Assembly (NCBI RefSeq): GCF_000346465.2
Contig: NC_034009.1
Location: 17,897,077-17,961,076 of the forward strand
Direction: 5' to 3'
DNA length: 64,000 nucleotides
From: Prunus persica
Lineage: Eukaryota; Streptophyta; Magnoliopsida; Rosales; Rosaceae
Shown here: in pieces, positions 23,367 to 35,528 of the stretch
Layout: the number at the start of each line of letters is the position of its first letter
Position numbering within the stretch: position 1 is the first letter of the stretch
Position numbers and translations under genes: made by a program
Notes under the pieces: generated by a model
What the model was told of the DNA's origin: nothing
Databases searched by the model: none
What the model saw: only the letters and a program-made list of their open reading frames with translations

Positions 23367-26300
23367 TCAATAATTGCCCTGTTTAATAATTTGGAAAACA
23401 AACTCTGCCCATTCATTCCGGACTTCATCAATGGCTTCTTGGGGGTATGAAGCTTCCTGGTTTCCCTTGGCATACTGCATAAACAATGACTATTAGGGTT
23501 TATAAATAAAAAGAAATTCAATCACAGACGACGATATTTTTCATAACCGACGTAGTATATCCATTCAACGACGTTAATTTTACACGACCGTCGTTGATAA
23601 TACAAAAAACGACGTGAAATGTATGAAGGTAATTTCTTCTTACCTTATTCTCAAACCCCAAGGAAGGATCCATGATGATGTCCCTCATGAAGCGCATTAC
23701 ATAATACCCGCATTCGACATTGCTGGGTTGCTTTGGTGTGCCTGAGAGAGTTTTCCAAATTACATTTTTACGTCCTGCTCGGGCTATGTGGGTATTATAT
23801 ATTTTTAAAGCACTGTTCACGATGTTTTTGGCCTCTTCATCGACCACACGATTTCCTGGCAGAGGATCCAGAAAATAGACGGTTTCTCTCTTTGCTCTTA
23901 CAATCAGCAAAATCCAATGACGGCTGCACAAAATTAATATAAAAACGACGGTTATTTACAAAAACGACGTATTATAGTATTTCACACGACGAAGTAAAGT
24001 AGCTAACGACGACATTATATATTTATCACGACGATAAATAAATACCGACGTGGTTAGTAGTTTCAAACGACTAAATAAAATAAAACACCGACGTGGTTAG
24101 TTTATAAGCTGTCATTTATTGAAAATCATAAAAACAAAATCCTAAGGAGACTAACCCTGGATTGTAAGGCATCATGAAAATCTGTTCACCGTCTGTCTTC
24201 TGAAGTCGAGCTGCTACGAGTCGTGATCTTTCAGTTATTGTGCCAGAGTTGGCACTAACTGTAGCAGGGTCGATAAAGCCAACCATACTGCACATATTGG
24301 CTTTTTTCAAAACATCGTGTAAGTACCTAAACAAATAAAATAATATAAACAAGTCAGCACACAAAACACGACGGTTATGTATAAAAAAACGACGTATTAT
24401 AATATTTCACACGACGTACTGAAATAGATGAGGACGTTATAATATATTTATCACGACGGTTGTTAGTTAAGACGACGTGGTTAGTTAGTTAAGACGACGC
24501 AATATATAAACCAACGAGTTATTATTTTAGAAGTACAAACCTCATATATACAGCCAATACAGTAGCTCCAATTTCTTCCATGCCTGCAAATTGTGTAATA
24601 TCTTCAGGCAGGAGGAAGGTATCGCGCTCACCACCAAACACCTCCTTATCAATTGTAAATTGGACTGTCTTATCCTCAGGCAGGAGTGTCGTTTCCACAA
24701 AACGACAAAGGGTTTTTAAAGAAGATGGCGCCTCCATTTTTGAATAAGCACCAACTTCAATAACCTGTTTAAAGAAATAAAAAAAATGACGTGGTAATTC
24801 AATAAAGACGACGGTTTAAGTAATAAAACGTCGTCTTAAAAGTATTTAAACGACGGTGAAAAAACTGTCGTGGTAATTCAATAAAGACGACGGTTTTATG
24901 AATAAAGCGTCGTCTGAAACCATTTAAACGACGGTGCAAAAACCGTCGTTTAAATATTTTATTACGTCTTAAAAAAATTCCGCCGTCTAAGTTTTAAACA
25001 AACGACGGATTAAATAAAAATATCGACGTCTGAAATTTTGAAAAACAAATAAAAAAGGCAAAGTTATGTGAACATACCTTGTCGTCATGCTTTTCTTCAT
25101 CTTCTTTCTCCTTTTCTTCTTCCTTCTCTTCATCTCTTTTTTCTTCTTCCTTCTCTTCATCTGGCTGATGTTTCCCCATTTTGGCAGTATCATCCTCCAA
25201 ATGTAGGGATCTCACATCACCTCCAGAGCAGCTAGCTTTGTCAGACATTGGATTTTTGGGGCTTTGGCTAATTCTTGGTTTAAGCATGCTTGGATCAAAA
25301 TTGGGAATTAATTGGGAAAGCTGACTCAGGAAATGCTCCCTCTCAGCCTCTACCAATTGTTTTGTCCTAGCCTCCATCCTTAAGGCCTCTTCCCTTGCCT
25401 TAGCCTCCATCTTTTTAGTCTCTTCTTGAAGGAGAACTCTTAAACTGTCCTTCAAACGGTCGTCAAAGCTCACCCTCTGTGGTTTGGGCAAATTGAAATA
25501 TTGCCTTGGGGAAACACCAGCACCAACTCCCCTCAGTCTGCCTGGATGCTCGGGGCCCAAAGCCATGGTCAGCACATCATTGCTGCCATCTACTCTGACT
25601 TTGCCTTCCGAGACTTGTTTCTGCAATTCATCCTAAAAAAAGATAAACAAAAAAACACACGACGGTTATTTATGTACAAACGACGTATTATATAATTTCA
25701 CACGACGCAATAACGTATAAACCGACGTTATTATAACTTATCACGACGGTAGTTATACCGACGTGGTTATTTATTTAAAACGACGAAATGAATAAACAAC
25801 CGACGTCTTATGCTATAATTAAAGATAACAGAGTAGTGATTCCTATTTAGACCGTTAACGACGTTTTTAAAAAATTTTCGACGTGGTAATATCATTCACA
25901 CGACGCGAAAATGAACCACCGACGTCTTATGCTGTAATTACAGAAAACATAGTAGTGATTCCTATTTAGACCTTTAACGACGTTTTTAAAAACTTTTCGA
26001 CGTGGTAATATCATTCACACGACGAAAAATATAACATACGACGTAATAAGAATAATTCACAGTTTAATAAAAATTTAAAACAGAGTGATAGTAGGCTTAC
26101 AATTAATTTTGCTTTCTCTGCCACCTTTGGATCAGGGATGTTACCATGTTTGTCCTGTCTAGCTCTCTTCCATAAGGTAGATCGATCAATTTCTACCCCA
26201 GGCATGGTTTGCTCCAATTGATCCTCCAATCCAGCATATCCTTTTCGAGACAATCGATGATTGTACTCGAGTTTCTCCCTAATCTGTGAATGTTGAGAAT

Positions 26301-26910
26301 GCACAGACTGAAAATCTTTGGATAGCCTTGAAGCTACAAAGGCATCCCATTGTGCTTTCTCTATGAATTTATATGTTTCAGGGGGTTGGCTTAATTTCTC
26401 CCTGTCATTGGTGTATGGAAGGATATAATGCCTCGTTAGTGTAGACTTGAAATCCTTCCATTTCTTGGAAGCAGAAGCTAAAACAGAGGTCTTGCCCCCT
26501 TGGCCTACGACAAAAGCCATGTCAACTGCTTCCCAAATCTGCTCCTTTATATCCTTGGGGATTTGGGACCATTTCTTGTCCACAAGTGGGATCCTGGAGC
26601 GTGCCAACACACCAATATACGACTGCATCTCAATATGTGCTTGGCCAACACCTTTCCCCCTTTTATTGTACTCAACAATTGGCCTCAGTTTCTGAAGCTT
26701 TCTCTTCACAACACGAGGCATTGTGCTCATACCTCGACCAGTCTTTGAATCATCTGAGATTGTTGTCTGGCTGGTTTGTTCTGTCTCAGCAGATGATGAA
26801 GCAAACTTCATCTTCTTCGAAGACTTCATCTCCTTCGAAGACTTATCTTGAGGAGCTACCATTCCAAGCTTCTTGGAGCCAGAATCCTTAGTTTGTTGTT
26901 GAGAAACCAT
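23367..26910 (-). CDS. TNP1 (Transposase_24)-Ulp1 cysteine protease fusion, apparently intact (715 aa)
   Basis: Six exons keep phase: 26910-26101, 25632-25078, 24764-24541, 24326-24156, 23923-23644 and 23474-23367, all with GT-AG introns. Residues 1-270 have a lysine/serine-rich N-terminus, then a Transposase_24/TNP1-like region (WSQIPKDIKEQIWEAV, WDAFVASRLSKDF). Residues 271-455 hold a charged helical segment (EETKKMEAKAREEALRMEA) and an acidic K/E tract. Residues 456-715 contain a C48/Ulp1-type peptidase core with His589 (RHW), Asp606 (FLD), Gln652 (PKQ) and Cys658 (ECGYYVMRFM), the full catalytic set in the right order. Ulp1 enzymes cut SUMO from proteins; that activity here is inferred. 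The first part would bind the CGTCG subterminal repeats. The introns are themselves packed with that motif. Confidence 0.9.
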
Positions 26911-26929
26911 TTTAACAGACAAAACTGCA

Positions 26930-27720
26930 AGTGAAAATATTTCAGGAAAACATTAAGAACACAAACGACGGTATTAAAAAAATACGACGTATGATATGAT
27001 TTTAGACGACGCAATGAAATAATCTCAGACGTAATAAATGTTTAAAACCATTATTTATATAACGTCGTGGTATATATGTTCACACGACGTCAATAGTAAT
27101 ACACCGTCGTGGTAAACTATTATTTATATTTTATCGTCTATATTAGATACCAACCCTAGTTTCTTTTTCTTTATATTTTATCAAATAAGGGAAAAACAAA
27201 AACCATTGTTCAGCGAAATCAAACCTGCAATTAAACAAGCATATAAAAAAAGACTATTATTTTAAAAACAACTTTGTCAATTTTCAGACGACGCTAGAAC
27301 AACTGACGAACCGTCGTGGTCTACCGTCGTCTTATTTAGTTGATGTAGTTGTCTTCAAAGTTGGAAACTTTCTCTCTTTGTCTGTATATTTTATCAAACT
27401 TGGAAAGAAGTAAAATGATTTTGGCCAGAAAAAAGGTAAAAAGATTTTTCAAACAAAAAACGTATGAGCATGCAAAACAGTAACCAAAATAGTGAAAATG
27501 AAAGCTTACCTTTTGCGTGCAATGAAAGCAAGAGGAAGATGATCGATGTTTAAGTTCAGAGACGACGAAGAAGACGAGAGGAAGACGATGAGAAACTCTG
27601 ACAATGCTCTGACAAGGAAAAAAGACGAAAAGGTTTCTCTGGGAGATTGAAATTTTTAATCGGGTTTGGAAACAGTGCATGTGTAAGTCGAAAAGTTGCT
27701 TACATATAAAACCATTTCAA
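26930..27720 (-). promoter_or_regulatory. 5' leader exon and 5'-UTR intron of TNP1-Ulp1, copy B
   Basis: Minus-strand 27680-27512 is a likely noncoding first exon (pyrimidine-rich, ending AAAAG|GTAAGC). The intron ends at the TTGCAG acceptor at about 26930, 20 bp before the ATG. A TATA-like TTTATATGT lies around 27706. The ORF of 114 codons in this stretch has no domain and is best read as leader plus intron. Confidence 0.5.
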
Positions 27721-28469
27721 AAAAATAATACGGCGGTTACATTTAACTACGTCGTTTTTAACTAAAACGACGCAATATTTTTCATTCGACGTGGAATCAT
27801 TTCATTTAACGTCGTTAGGTTTAATATAACCGACGTGGATTTTAATTTTTAAATTATGAATAGAATTTTTTTTCCCGTGACCTTTCAGTTTATTTTTCAA
27901 TTACAGTGCGTTATAAATAGAGTTTTTTTTCCGGAGGAAATTTAAAACGAAGGAAATTAATATTCTGCAATATGTAAAGTTTCTTTTTTGGATGACAGAT
28001 TTAAATAAAATAAGAATATAAAAACAACAAATGTGTAAGTCAAGTAGACGAAAAGTTGCTTACATATAAAACCATTTCAAAAAAATAATATGGCGGTTAC
28101 ATATAACTACGACGTATAAATTACAAAATACGACGGTACATTTAACTTCGGACGTGGTAAATAAATACGACAGTAGTTTGTAGGTACCGTCGTAGTAAAC
28201 TCAAAAATTAAAGTACATAAGTAATAACTCGCGTCATGGTATATTATTTAACACGTCGTTTTTATTAATTTACCGACGTGGATTTCTGTAATATACGTCG
28301 ATCATACCGACGTTGATTTTACAATTTAAACGGCGGTTTGTTTGTAAGGACCGCCGTTGGTTTTAAAAATTTATTCTATAAATTTGTCGCTTTCATTCAT
28401 TTTCGGTTTACATTTAAGGTTCCAAGTTCTTCCTCTCTCAGTCTCTCATGTCTCAAAGATAATAATTTG

Positions 28470-28878
28470 GATGTTTTCTCAAAGAGAAATTGAGCTTACT
28501 CGCATCAAATATATGTCCACAAGAAGAAGCTTGTCAACTAGCCTTCTCACTTCCTTGATCAAGCCTGATAGGACACTTAGTGCTTCTGAATACTCCTTGC
28601 TTTCCATCAAAAGAGATGCAAGCCTGGCCTCCACTCGCTGTCGAAGGAAAGTTCGCTTCTCAGGGAAATCTGAAGATCAGATGTGCCTGATCCTCTGCTT
28701 GATTTTCTTGCCTAAGAAGATCCGTCGGATTTATTGTGATAGCCTCTTCCTTTATCCGTAGAGCTTCAGAAGAAGAAGATGGGTTTCAAGAATGCGATAA
28801 AGAATAGAAATGGCTTCAGATGGCCTCTAAAGCATGAGCAATTGAATCAGTAGTTTCTGGGAGATATGATGAAGACAT
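28470..28878 (-). pseudogene. Captured RPN6 (26S proteasome lid subunit, PSMD11) 5' gene fragment
   Basis: This is a longer version of the fragment in copy A. From the ATG at 28878, frames give SSSYLPETTDSIAHALEA, SEAISILYRILE, SSEALRIKEEAIT, TDLLRQENQAED, GTSDLQISL, EKRTFLRQRVEARLASLL, MESKEYSEALSVLSGLIKE and KLLLVDI. The distal end SKLNFSLRKHP is lost from copy A. The pieces follow RPN6 order with frameshifts and a missing internal block of about 45 residues before GTSDLQISL. The missing block suggests partial loss or splice-like capture. RPN6 is an essential PCI-domain subunit of the proteasome lid; this fragment cannot encode it. It lies in antisense-capable DNA 1 kb inside the right terminus. 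Confidence 0.87.
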
Positions 28879-28899
28879 TGTCAATGCTTTGAACTACAC

Positions 28900-29965
28900 A
28901 AGTCCTGCAGAAAGATATGTTAAAGAAACTGAAACAACGGCGGTTTTCTGTTCTACCGTCGTCTTTTCTCGTCGTCTATATTAAGTTACGATGGCGGTAG
29001 ATTTATAATTACCGACGTAGATTATTTTGTTAAACGTCGTTAAGTGTACTACAACCGACGTGGATTTTAATTTTAAATTATAAATGGAGTTTTTTTTCCC
29101 GTATTCTTTCAGTTTTAGTTTTCAATTCCAAAGCGTGATAAATAGATTTTTCTTTCCCGAGGAAATTTAAAATGAGGGAAATTAATGTTCTAGAATTTGT
29201 AAACTAACACGACGCAATATTTGCAAATCTGTGTCATCTGTTAAGATTATGATGTGGAACAGAGTTCCATCTGGTAAGATTTCGTAACCCTTGGGATCTC
29301 AGACAAAACTGATTATGTCGGCGGTGTTCTATATAAACCGTCGTGGTTATTTCAATTCTTGTCATTAAGTAGATCTACCGACGTAGGATAAGAAAATCAA
29401 AGAAAAAAATTGTTAACAAAAATTCTTATTAAGACGACCGTTAAAATTAAAGGTACGACGTATAAAATGAATAAATACGACGATAAATTTTATTGTACGA
29501 TTTAAAGATAACGTAGTAGAACTATACGAGAATGACGTCGATATATTTATATTTTCCGTCGTTGTAAATTAATTTAATACGGCGATATTTTGTATTTTAA
29601 AGCCGTGGATTTGTTTGTAATTATACGGCGTCTTATACGAAAACCTCGTCGTGTTATTTTATGAGTAAAAACGGCAGTTTTTATTGAAATCGTCGTCTTT
29701 ACTTTCTACGTCGGTCGATTCATAACTTCTGCCGTTCTTTGTTGGCATTGATTTTACACTGAGGAAATCTGTTTCAAATAGACGTCGGTTGTTTAATTAT
29801 GTACGTCGTTGTTTTTGAACAGCCATTTGAAACTCCATTTTTTAGTTGTCTAAGGTTGTATTACACGACGGTGTTTTTAGAACCGTCGTCTTTTTATAAA
29901 CCACGACGGTTTTCACTTAGACCGTCGTTGTTTTCTGGTCGTCTTTTTCACTTTTTGTAGTAGTG
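28900..29965. repeat. Right subterminal repeat region and terminus of CACTA copy B
   Basis: CGTCGT, ACGACGG and CCGACGTGG motifs occur in both orientations. The last 110 bp hold three CGTCG pairs before CTTTTTGTAGTAGTG at 29951-29965, which is followed by CAT. Confidence 0.88.
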
Positions 29966-31500
29966 CATGGACACAACATTCCCCACAACACATTTGCACC
30001 TAAGAATAAGATGCTATGAGTTAAAATCTACTTAGCATTTTAAGGTACCATAATGTTGAAACTGATGCACGTGCACACAAGAAGGCAGTTTTATCTTTCT
30101 ATTAAACCAAAAAATAAATTTACCTTTTTTCTCTTCATGTAGAGTCACAATTTTCCAACATGGAGAGGTTTACACTACATAAATAGTGTAGTTCAAGATC
30201 TAACTTTGGGACTACAGGGTAATGTCGTAGAACAGCAGGTATAAACCTTAAATTCATTCTTATTAAATTATAAAATTAAGTAATTTTTGTAATAATTATT
30301 TTGCATTATGTACAGGACAATCTAAATTTGGATGGAAATGGCAGAAGTAATACATTCCACCAAAGATGGCAAAATTAATCTATGGCTGCTCATAATGCAA
30401 AGAATATAAATTATTGCCGACTTGGAGTTTTTTCAAGTGCTGTGTTGGTTGAGTGTTTTTGAAATGCTTTTATAGGATGAAGTATTCCTGAGGAACATGT
30501 ACTGTGATTATGAGTTCACTAACCCTTCATTTGGATGAGGGAAAATAACTCAGAATTTAGCTAAAAGTCAAAAATTTAAGAGGAGAAATTGACAATTCCC
30601 TTGTTTGGCAACTTAACTTAAGCGCGGAATTTATTAAATGCTGAGCAGAAAAAATTGTGGAAATTGGGTTATCAAATTCCCAAGTTTAATTTCCACCAAA
30701 ATATGCGTCATTTCATAATTTTCATAGTGTCATTCACAAAATTCGACATACATAAATCCAAACACTGAAATTTTCAATTGCCAGAAATTGAAATGATGGA
30801 AATCTAAATTTCGTCATTTTAGAATTCTATGTCATTTTCCTTCATCCAAATGGAGGGCAAGAATTTGAGAGTGAATACTCCGTTTTGTTTTTCAAGTGTG
30901 TTTGTTCCTGTCAATTAAGTGTATTGGCAAACTTGATACACAACAATGAAGCATATTGAATGTTTTAATATGAATCGGGTTCTACTTTTTCTTATGAATT
31001 TTCATTGGCCTTTTCTTTTCCTCGCCTTTCTCATGTACAAAGGAGAGGTCATATTGACACATATAGATGCCATAAGAAATAGACTTCATATTTGTACAGC
31101 AATCCCCAACATGTATATTATCCTTATTCTCAAACGAAACAATTTCAATCTCACCGTCTGAAGTATATATCATATATGGTTTTTTTTAATCAACTGAAAA
31201 GATTTACAATGATACAAGTGATGAATAGAACTTCGTTCATAACTTTGAGTAAACCTGTCCTCAATTTAGACCAAAAATAGACTTAAAGTACCATATAATG
31301 AAATGGCTCCACTCCTAAGAACATCAGGTCTTTTGTGTAAAACTCTCTGATCCTAGGTTGACTCTAAACTCTCAAATCATATCTTCAAATTCAAACACAA
31401 ACCCTAAATCAAATCCTCAAATAATATCCTCTCAAATCCAAATATTCAAATCAAAAGTTACTGCACTCTAATTACTTTGATCTCATAAACAGAACATCAT
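29966..31500. repeat. Dispersed non-coding repeat, copy 1 (paralogue of 49040-49850)
   Basis: Blocks shared with 49040-49850 include TGGACACA(A/T)CATTCCC, CATGGAGAGGT(T/C)TACA, TGTTGAAAC(T/A)GATGCACG with GCACACAAGAAGGCAGTTTTA, and a stretch of about 180 bp at 31277-31460 with AGTACCATATAAT and CAAACACAAACCCTAAATCA. Block order differs slightly. There is no coding capacity; the short ORFs at 30946-31280 lack any domain. The type of repeat is unknown to me. Confidence 0.7.
30525..30862. mobile_element. MITE-like element with inverted ends
   Basis: CCCTTCATTTGGATGAGGGA near 30527 is matched in reverse complement by CCTTCATCCAAATGGAGGG near 30838-30857, followed inward by similar AAAATNACATAGAATT sequence. 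The 330-bp interval has no ORF and is absent from the paralogous repeat at 49 kb. No clear target duplication is visible, so the class is uncertain. Confidence 0.6.
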
Positions 31501-32192
31501 GAACTCTAACAATTAAATTTTTTGTTGAAAATAACTTTTAAATCTTTATTTAAAACCCAAATTTAAAAAAGGTTGCCATGTAAGATAGATCTATCCTTTA
31601 ACTAAATTACAATACATACCTTCATATTTATTTTCAATCATGTAATTAACTGCCTTAATTATAATTAGCTCTCCCTATTAATATCAATCAAACACCTCCT
31701 TTCTTTTGGTTGGCACTCCCTCTAACCTATTGGCAATTTTTTTTATTTTTGAACCCAAAAAAAATCCCTCAATTACATATCTAATAAATAGTTACCTATA
31801 AAAATAATAAAAATAATATATATATATATATCAGTACATTTTTTTTTATAGAAAATATAGGTACACCATTTACACACACACACAAAAAAAAAAAAAAAAG
31901 GTCAGGTACTTTTATAATTGAACTTTATGTATATTTTTCATAAATAAAAATTAGGAACATAATAATTTATTGGAAATATAAATATAGTATTTACAAAATA
32001 GGATATAGGTATTATTTACAAAATAAAATATAGGTATTATTTAAAATATAAAAGGGCTTTTTTTTTTAATACAGAAAATAGGTACAATTTGTAATTGAAA
32101 ATTCTGCACATTTTTCATAAATTAAAAATAGGTACATTATTTTACTTGTACTTTGCACACACACTAAATTACCTACATATAATAATGTACCT
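31501..32192. other. AT-rich intergenic DNA with low-complexity tracts
   Basis: There is no gene. It has a (TA)n run near 31820, CA and poly-A tracts near 31875-31900, and several copies of an AAAATAGGTA(C/T)ATT-type unit. Similar units occur near 51090-51160. Confidence 0.5.
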
Positions 32193-32330
32193 AATATACA
32201 AGGGAAATATGCTGATATAATCAGTTTTCATAAGTGGTGTTCTGAAATGATCAGGTTACAAATTGTGTTCTGATATAATCACTTGTGAACGTGAAATGAC
32301 CAAACTGCCCTCCATATAAAAGCAGATGTA
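32193..32330 (+). repeat. Left TSD (32193-32201) and 129-bp terminal inverted repeat of the MULE
   Basis: AATATACAA at 32193-32201 is repeated exactly at 47868-47876. The terminal repeat starts GGGAAATATGCTGATATAAT at 32202 and ends in GCAGATGTA at 32330. It matches the reverse complement of 47739-47867 with about five mismatches in 129 bp. Confidence 0.97.
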
Positions 32331-33904
32331 TTGGGGAGTTATTGACCTTTGATTGCCGACCTAACGCTTTTGGCTTCTCTCCCTTTCTCAGCTCTCTGTC
32401 ACGGTTTTCTCTTCCTTTCTCGGCGGTTTCTGTGTCCATCGACCACCACCACTCTATTTCTCCCTCTGTCACGAAAACCTAAGCAGCACTCTGTCGTTCT
32501 CTCTCTGCAGTCAATGTTATGGTTTGGTGAGGGGGTTCTTGACGGTGAAAGAGAGGGTTTAATCGTTAAATGCTCTCTCCCTTAAACGATGTCTCAGTTC
32601 CCTCTATTTTCGAGTCTTGAATCGACGTCGTTCTCTTCTCCTCTGCTCCTTCAGGGCCTAAAAAAACCCTAAATTTTGGTTTCGGTTATGACTTTGTTCA
32701 CAAACGTCCTCCTCCTTCTCAATCCTGTGACAGACAAAAGTCGCGATTTGCTGTAGGTGTTGCTGGGATTTCGAATTCGGGTCTGTGCAGAGAAGGAGTG
32801 ATTCTAAGGTGGGTTTTGTATTTGTTATTGACTAGTTTGTGTTTTTGTATGGTTATCATTTGAGAAGGATAATTTCACTAACCTGTGACTGAATTTGTGA
32901 AGTTTAGTAATTAGAGAGATTGCAATAATAATGTAATTTAACTGTGAATTAGATCATGCTGGGATGAAACTTGTATTGGTGTATTGATTTTGCTCTATGG
33001 ACGATGAAGTGCCTCAATTGCTATTTGTCATCTAGGATTGGTTCGTTTGTGATGCTTGTTTTGACTTCCATTTTATGAGTAATATTTAGTGTGGGAAATT
33101 ATTCTGGTGGCAAGGTCTATTCCATTATAACACACCATTACCTCAGTAGGCCCTGAATTAGCTGTTGAGTAATAATGCACAAGTAAATTTGTTGGTATCA
33201 TTGGTGTTTCAGCACGTAGTAGCATATTTTGCACCCTTCCAGTGTTAATGGTTAATTATGTGATTTTGAAATACTAAAGTTAGTTGGCGTGGAAATTTTC
33301 TCTTCCCTGTGGTATAAAACCTACTAAATTGTGTTGTTATTCCTTGCTTGCAGCTTGTGATATATGTCTGAAAATGGTATTTTATGGGGCTTCAGTATCT
33401 GTTTAGAAATTGCATGTTCATCCATCTAGGTTTAGCAGTTGCAGTTGTAGTAGCATTTTGACGTGTCTAGTTTGCACACAGAGTCCATAACTGTGAATAC
33501 TGATGTTCCATGTGTGGTACTGTATTGCATATGACTAGACATGTATATGACTATGGTCATGAGTATATTTTAGTAGGCATTGATGCATTTGGAGTAATTA
33601 TTGTAGCCATTTCGCCCAAACCCTGTATGAAGTGGATCCGTGGTTGATGAAATTGTTTTCAGACTTGGGTGGTATTTGGTTTTTGGATGGAATAGGATGT
33701 ACATTTGGTAGAAGGGAATGTAGATAAGAGGAGAGTGTGGAGAGAGTTGGAGAGTAGAAAAGAGGCTTAAAAACATTTATGGTTTTGTCATATGTATATA
33801 CATATATCAAAATGGGTTGAAAGTATTAGTTTGAGTAATGTACGTATGAAATAGGGGTAACCAATGATCCATATGTATGATGTTGTTGTGCAGGGAACTT
33901 GAGA
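32331..33904 (+). promoter_or_regulatory. Leader region and 5'-UTR intron of the MULE DUF1985-Ulp1 gene
   Basis: A pyrimidine-rich leader follows the terminal repeat. AAG|GTGGGT at 32808/32809 and a TTGTGCAG acceptor ending at 33893 define a likely 1085-bp intron, placing the ATG (33905) 11 bp into the second exon. No clear TATA box; the promoter may lie in the terminal repeat, as in other Mutator elements. Confidence 0.55.
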
Positions 33905-35528
33905 ATGGCTTGTAAAGCAAAGCTTATGATTCCTGAGGATGAGAAGTACGAAGGAAAGCCATTTGCCCTTTCACACACAAGGACCGCCATTACAACAATA
34001 AAGGCGAAGTTCAATACGCAGCAGTTACAGAGGTTCGAGGGAAGTTGTTTTGGTCATCTATTACTGATAGAGGACCTGAAGTGGAATTCACAAATTGTCC
34101 ACGGCCTGTTGATGAAGAAGGCTGATCCTAAGACAGTTACACAGGTGAACGGGATAAAATTCATTGTGGGTAACAAGTTGATACAATTCACAGCCCAACA
34201 CTTTTGCCTCATCACGGGGCTAAGGTTCGGAAAGCTCCCTTTCATTCAGAAGGCGACAAATGAAAACTGCTCGTTGAAGCGAAAATACTTCAGCAGCAAT
34301 AAACCTGCCACCCTTTCGGACCTACACACCGCCTTCATCGAGTGCACAGATGATGAGGATGCGTTAAAGCTTGGAATGGTCTATTTTGCCATTTTTGTGC
34401 TATTGGGTAGTGAAAAGCATGTGCTTATTGACATGCGCTATTTGAAGTTGGCTGAAGACCTAGAGGAGTTTGACAAGTATCCATGGGGCGCAGTGTCATA
34501 TGCAATGACAAATGCTTCAGTGTTGAGGGCAGTTTGTGCTGAATACCAACGAGTGAAAGTGCCCCAAAAAAGAAAAATGCCCAAACAAAGTGGAAAGAGA
34601 GTGCAGACAAGAATGCGAAGTGGTAGACCAAGAGAGTACATCATAAGGGGGTTTGGCTTCGCTCTTCAGGTGAACACATATCCAGGAATGTGTTAGTTGA
34701 TGTAAATACATGTACAGATATTGATGTTTCATTGTTGTGAACAGATTTGCGCTTTTGAAGTGTTCCCAGCATTGGAAGCATTGCATTTCACGGTCCATGA
34801 AGACAATAGGCACATCCCTCGAATATTACATTGGAGGAGCAACACGGCGGCCCGTTTTCGGGAGGTTATGAGTCAGGTTTTTGAAAACTTTGAGGTTAGT
34901 TCTGTTTGTATTAGTCATGTTATGATTAGGAAAAATTACAAAGTTCACTGATTTTTTATATGTGTTTCAATTGGAGGTTGATGTGCAACTTCTCCGGCCA
35001 ACTGATATTGAGAAGCAACAACCTTACTGGAGTTGGGGTGATGATGACAACGAAGAAGAAATTGTTGAATTATTTGGGGATGAGGCCGAAGAAAAAATCG
35101 GCACTTCTAGTGAAGAAAAAGACGCGGATGTTGAGGAAACAGCTACCCTTCCCTCCTCTTCTAAGGTGAGCATGACCTTTTTCCAATGTTGTGAAAATAT
35201 AGCGAATACGATAGGAATGAAGTGGAAATAGTTTCCTGCTTTTTTGTAAGCTTTCTAACTGTTGCATTATAACTGTATGCAGGGCAAATGGTCTGTTAAT
35301 GACGTTCACAGTTTGAAGCATCAATTACGAAGCACTAAGGATCAGTTGGCAAAGCTACGTAGTTCAAATCGGGGGCTTAGGAACAGAGTTCGTGACTTGG
35401 AAGCTATTGTACACAAGAACTGTTTGAAGCATGAGAACGAGTATGACAGAAATAAAAAGGCTATTTGGGATTTGACCCTAACAGTTGCTTCAGTCGAACA
35501 TTATTTGAAGTTGGAGATGGAGGAGTAA
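33905..35528 (+). CDS. DUF1985-domain protein of the KI-MULE (N-terminal exons)
   Basis: Four exons keep phase: 33905-34669, 34745-34894, 34977-35165 and 35283-35528, all with GT-AG introns, giving about 450 aa to the TAA at 35526. Residues from about 30 to 290 form a DUF1985 domain (WNSQIVHGLLMK, FIVGNKLIQFTAQHFCLITGLRFG, DLEEFDKYPWGAVSYAM, IIRGFGFALQ, VFPALEALHF). This family is nearly always joined to Ulp1 in plant MULEs. An acidic segment (DDDNEEEIVELFGDE) and a coiled coil (LRSTKDQLAKLRSSNRGLRN) follow. The frame stops next to a nine-A run, while a shifted frame continues open into the Ulp1-linked part. The break may be a frameshift, or this may be a separate gene. Confidence 0.82.

Larger units (their letters stand above)
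16532..29965. mobile_element. Complete CACTA (En/Spm) transposon family 1, copy B (13,434 bp)
   Basis: The left end at 16532 is CACTACTACAAAAAAG and the right end at 29965 is CTTTTTGTAGTAGTG. The CAT at 16529-16531 is repeated at 29966-29968, the 3-bp target duplication expected of CACTA elements. The gene order on the minus strand is RPN6 fragment, TNP1-Ulp1, TNP2. Both main genes have uninterrupted reading frames once GT-AG introns are removed, so the element may be autonomous. A 100-N gap (16820-16919) lies in the left subterminal region. Confidence 0.97.
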
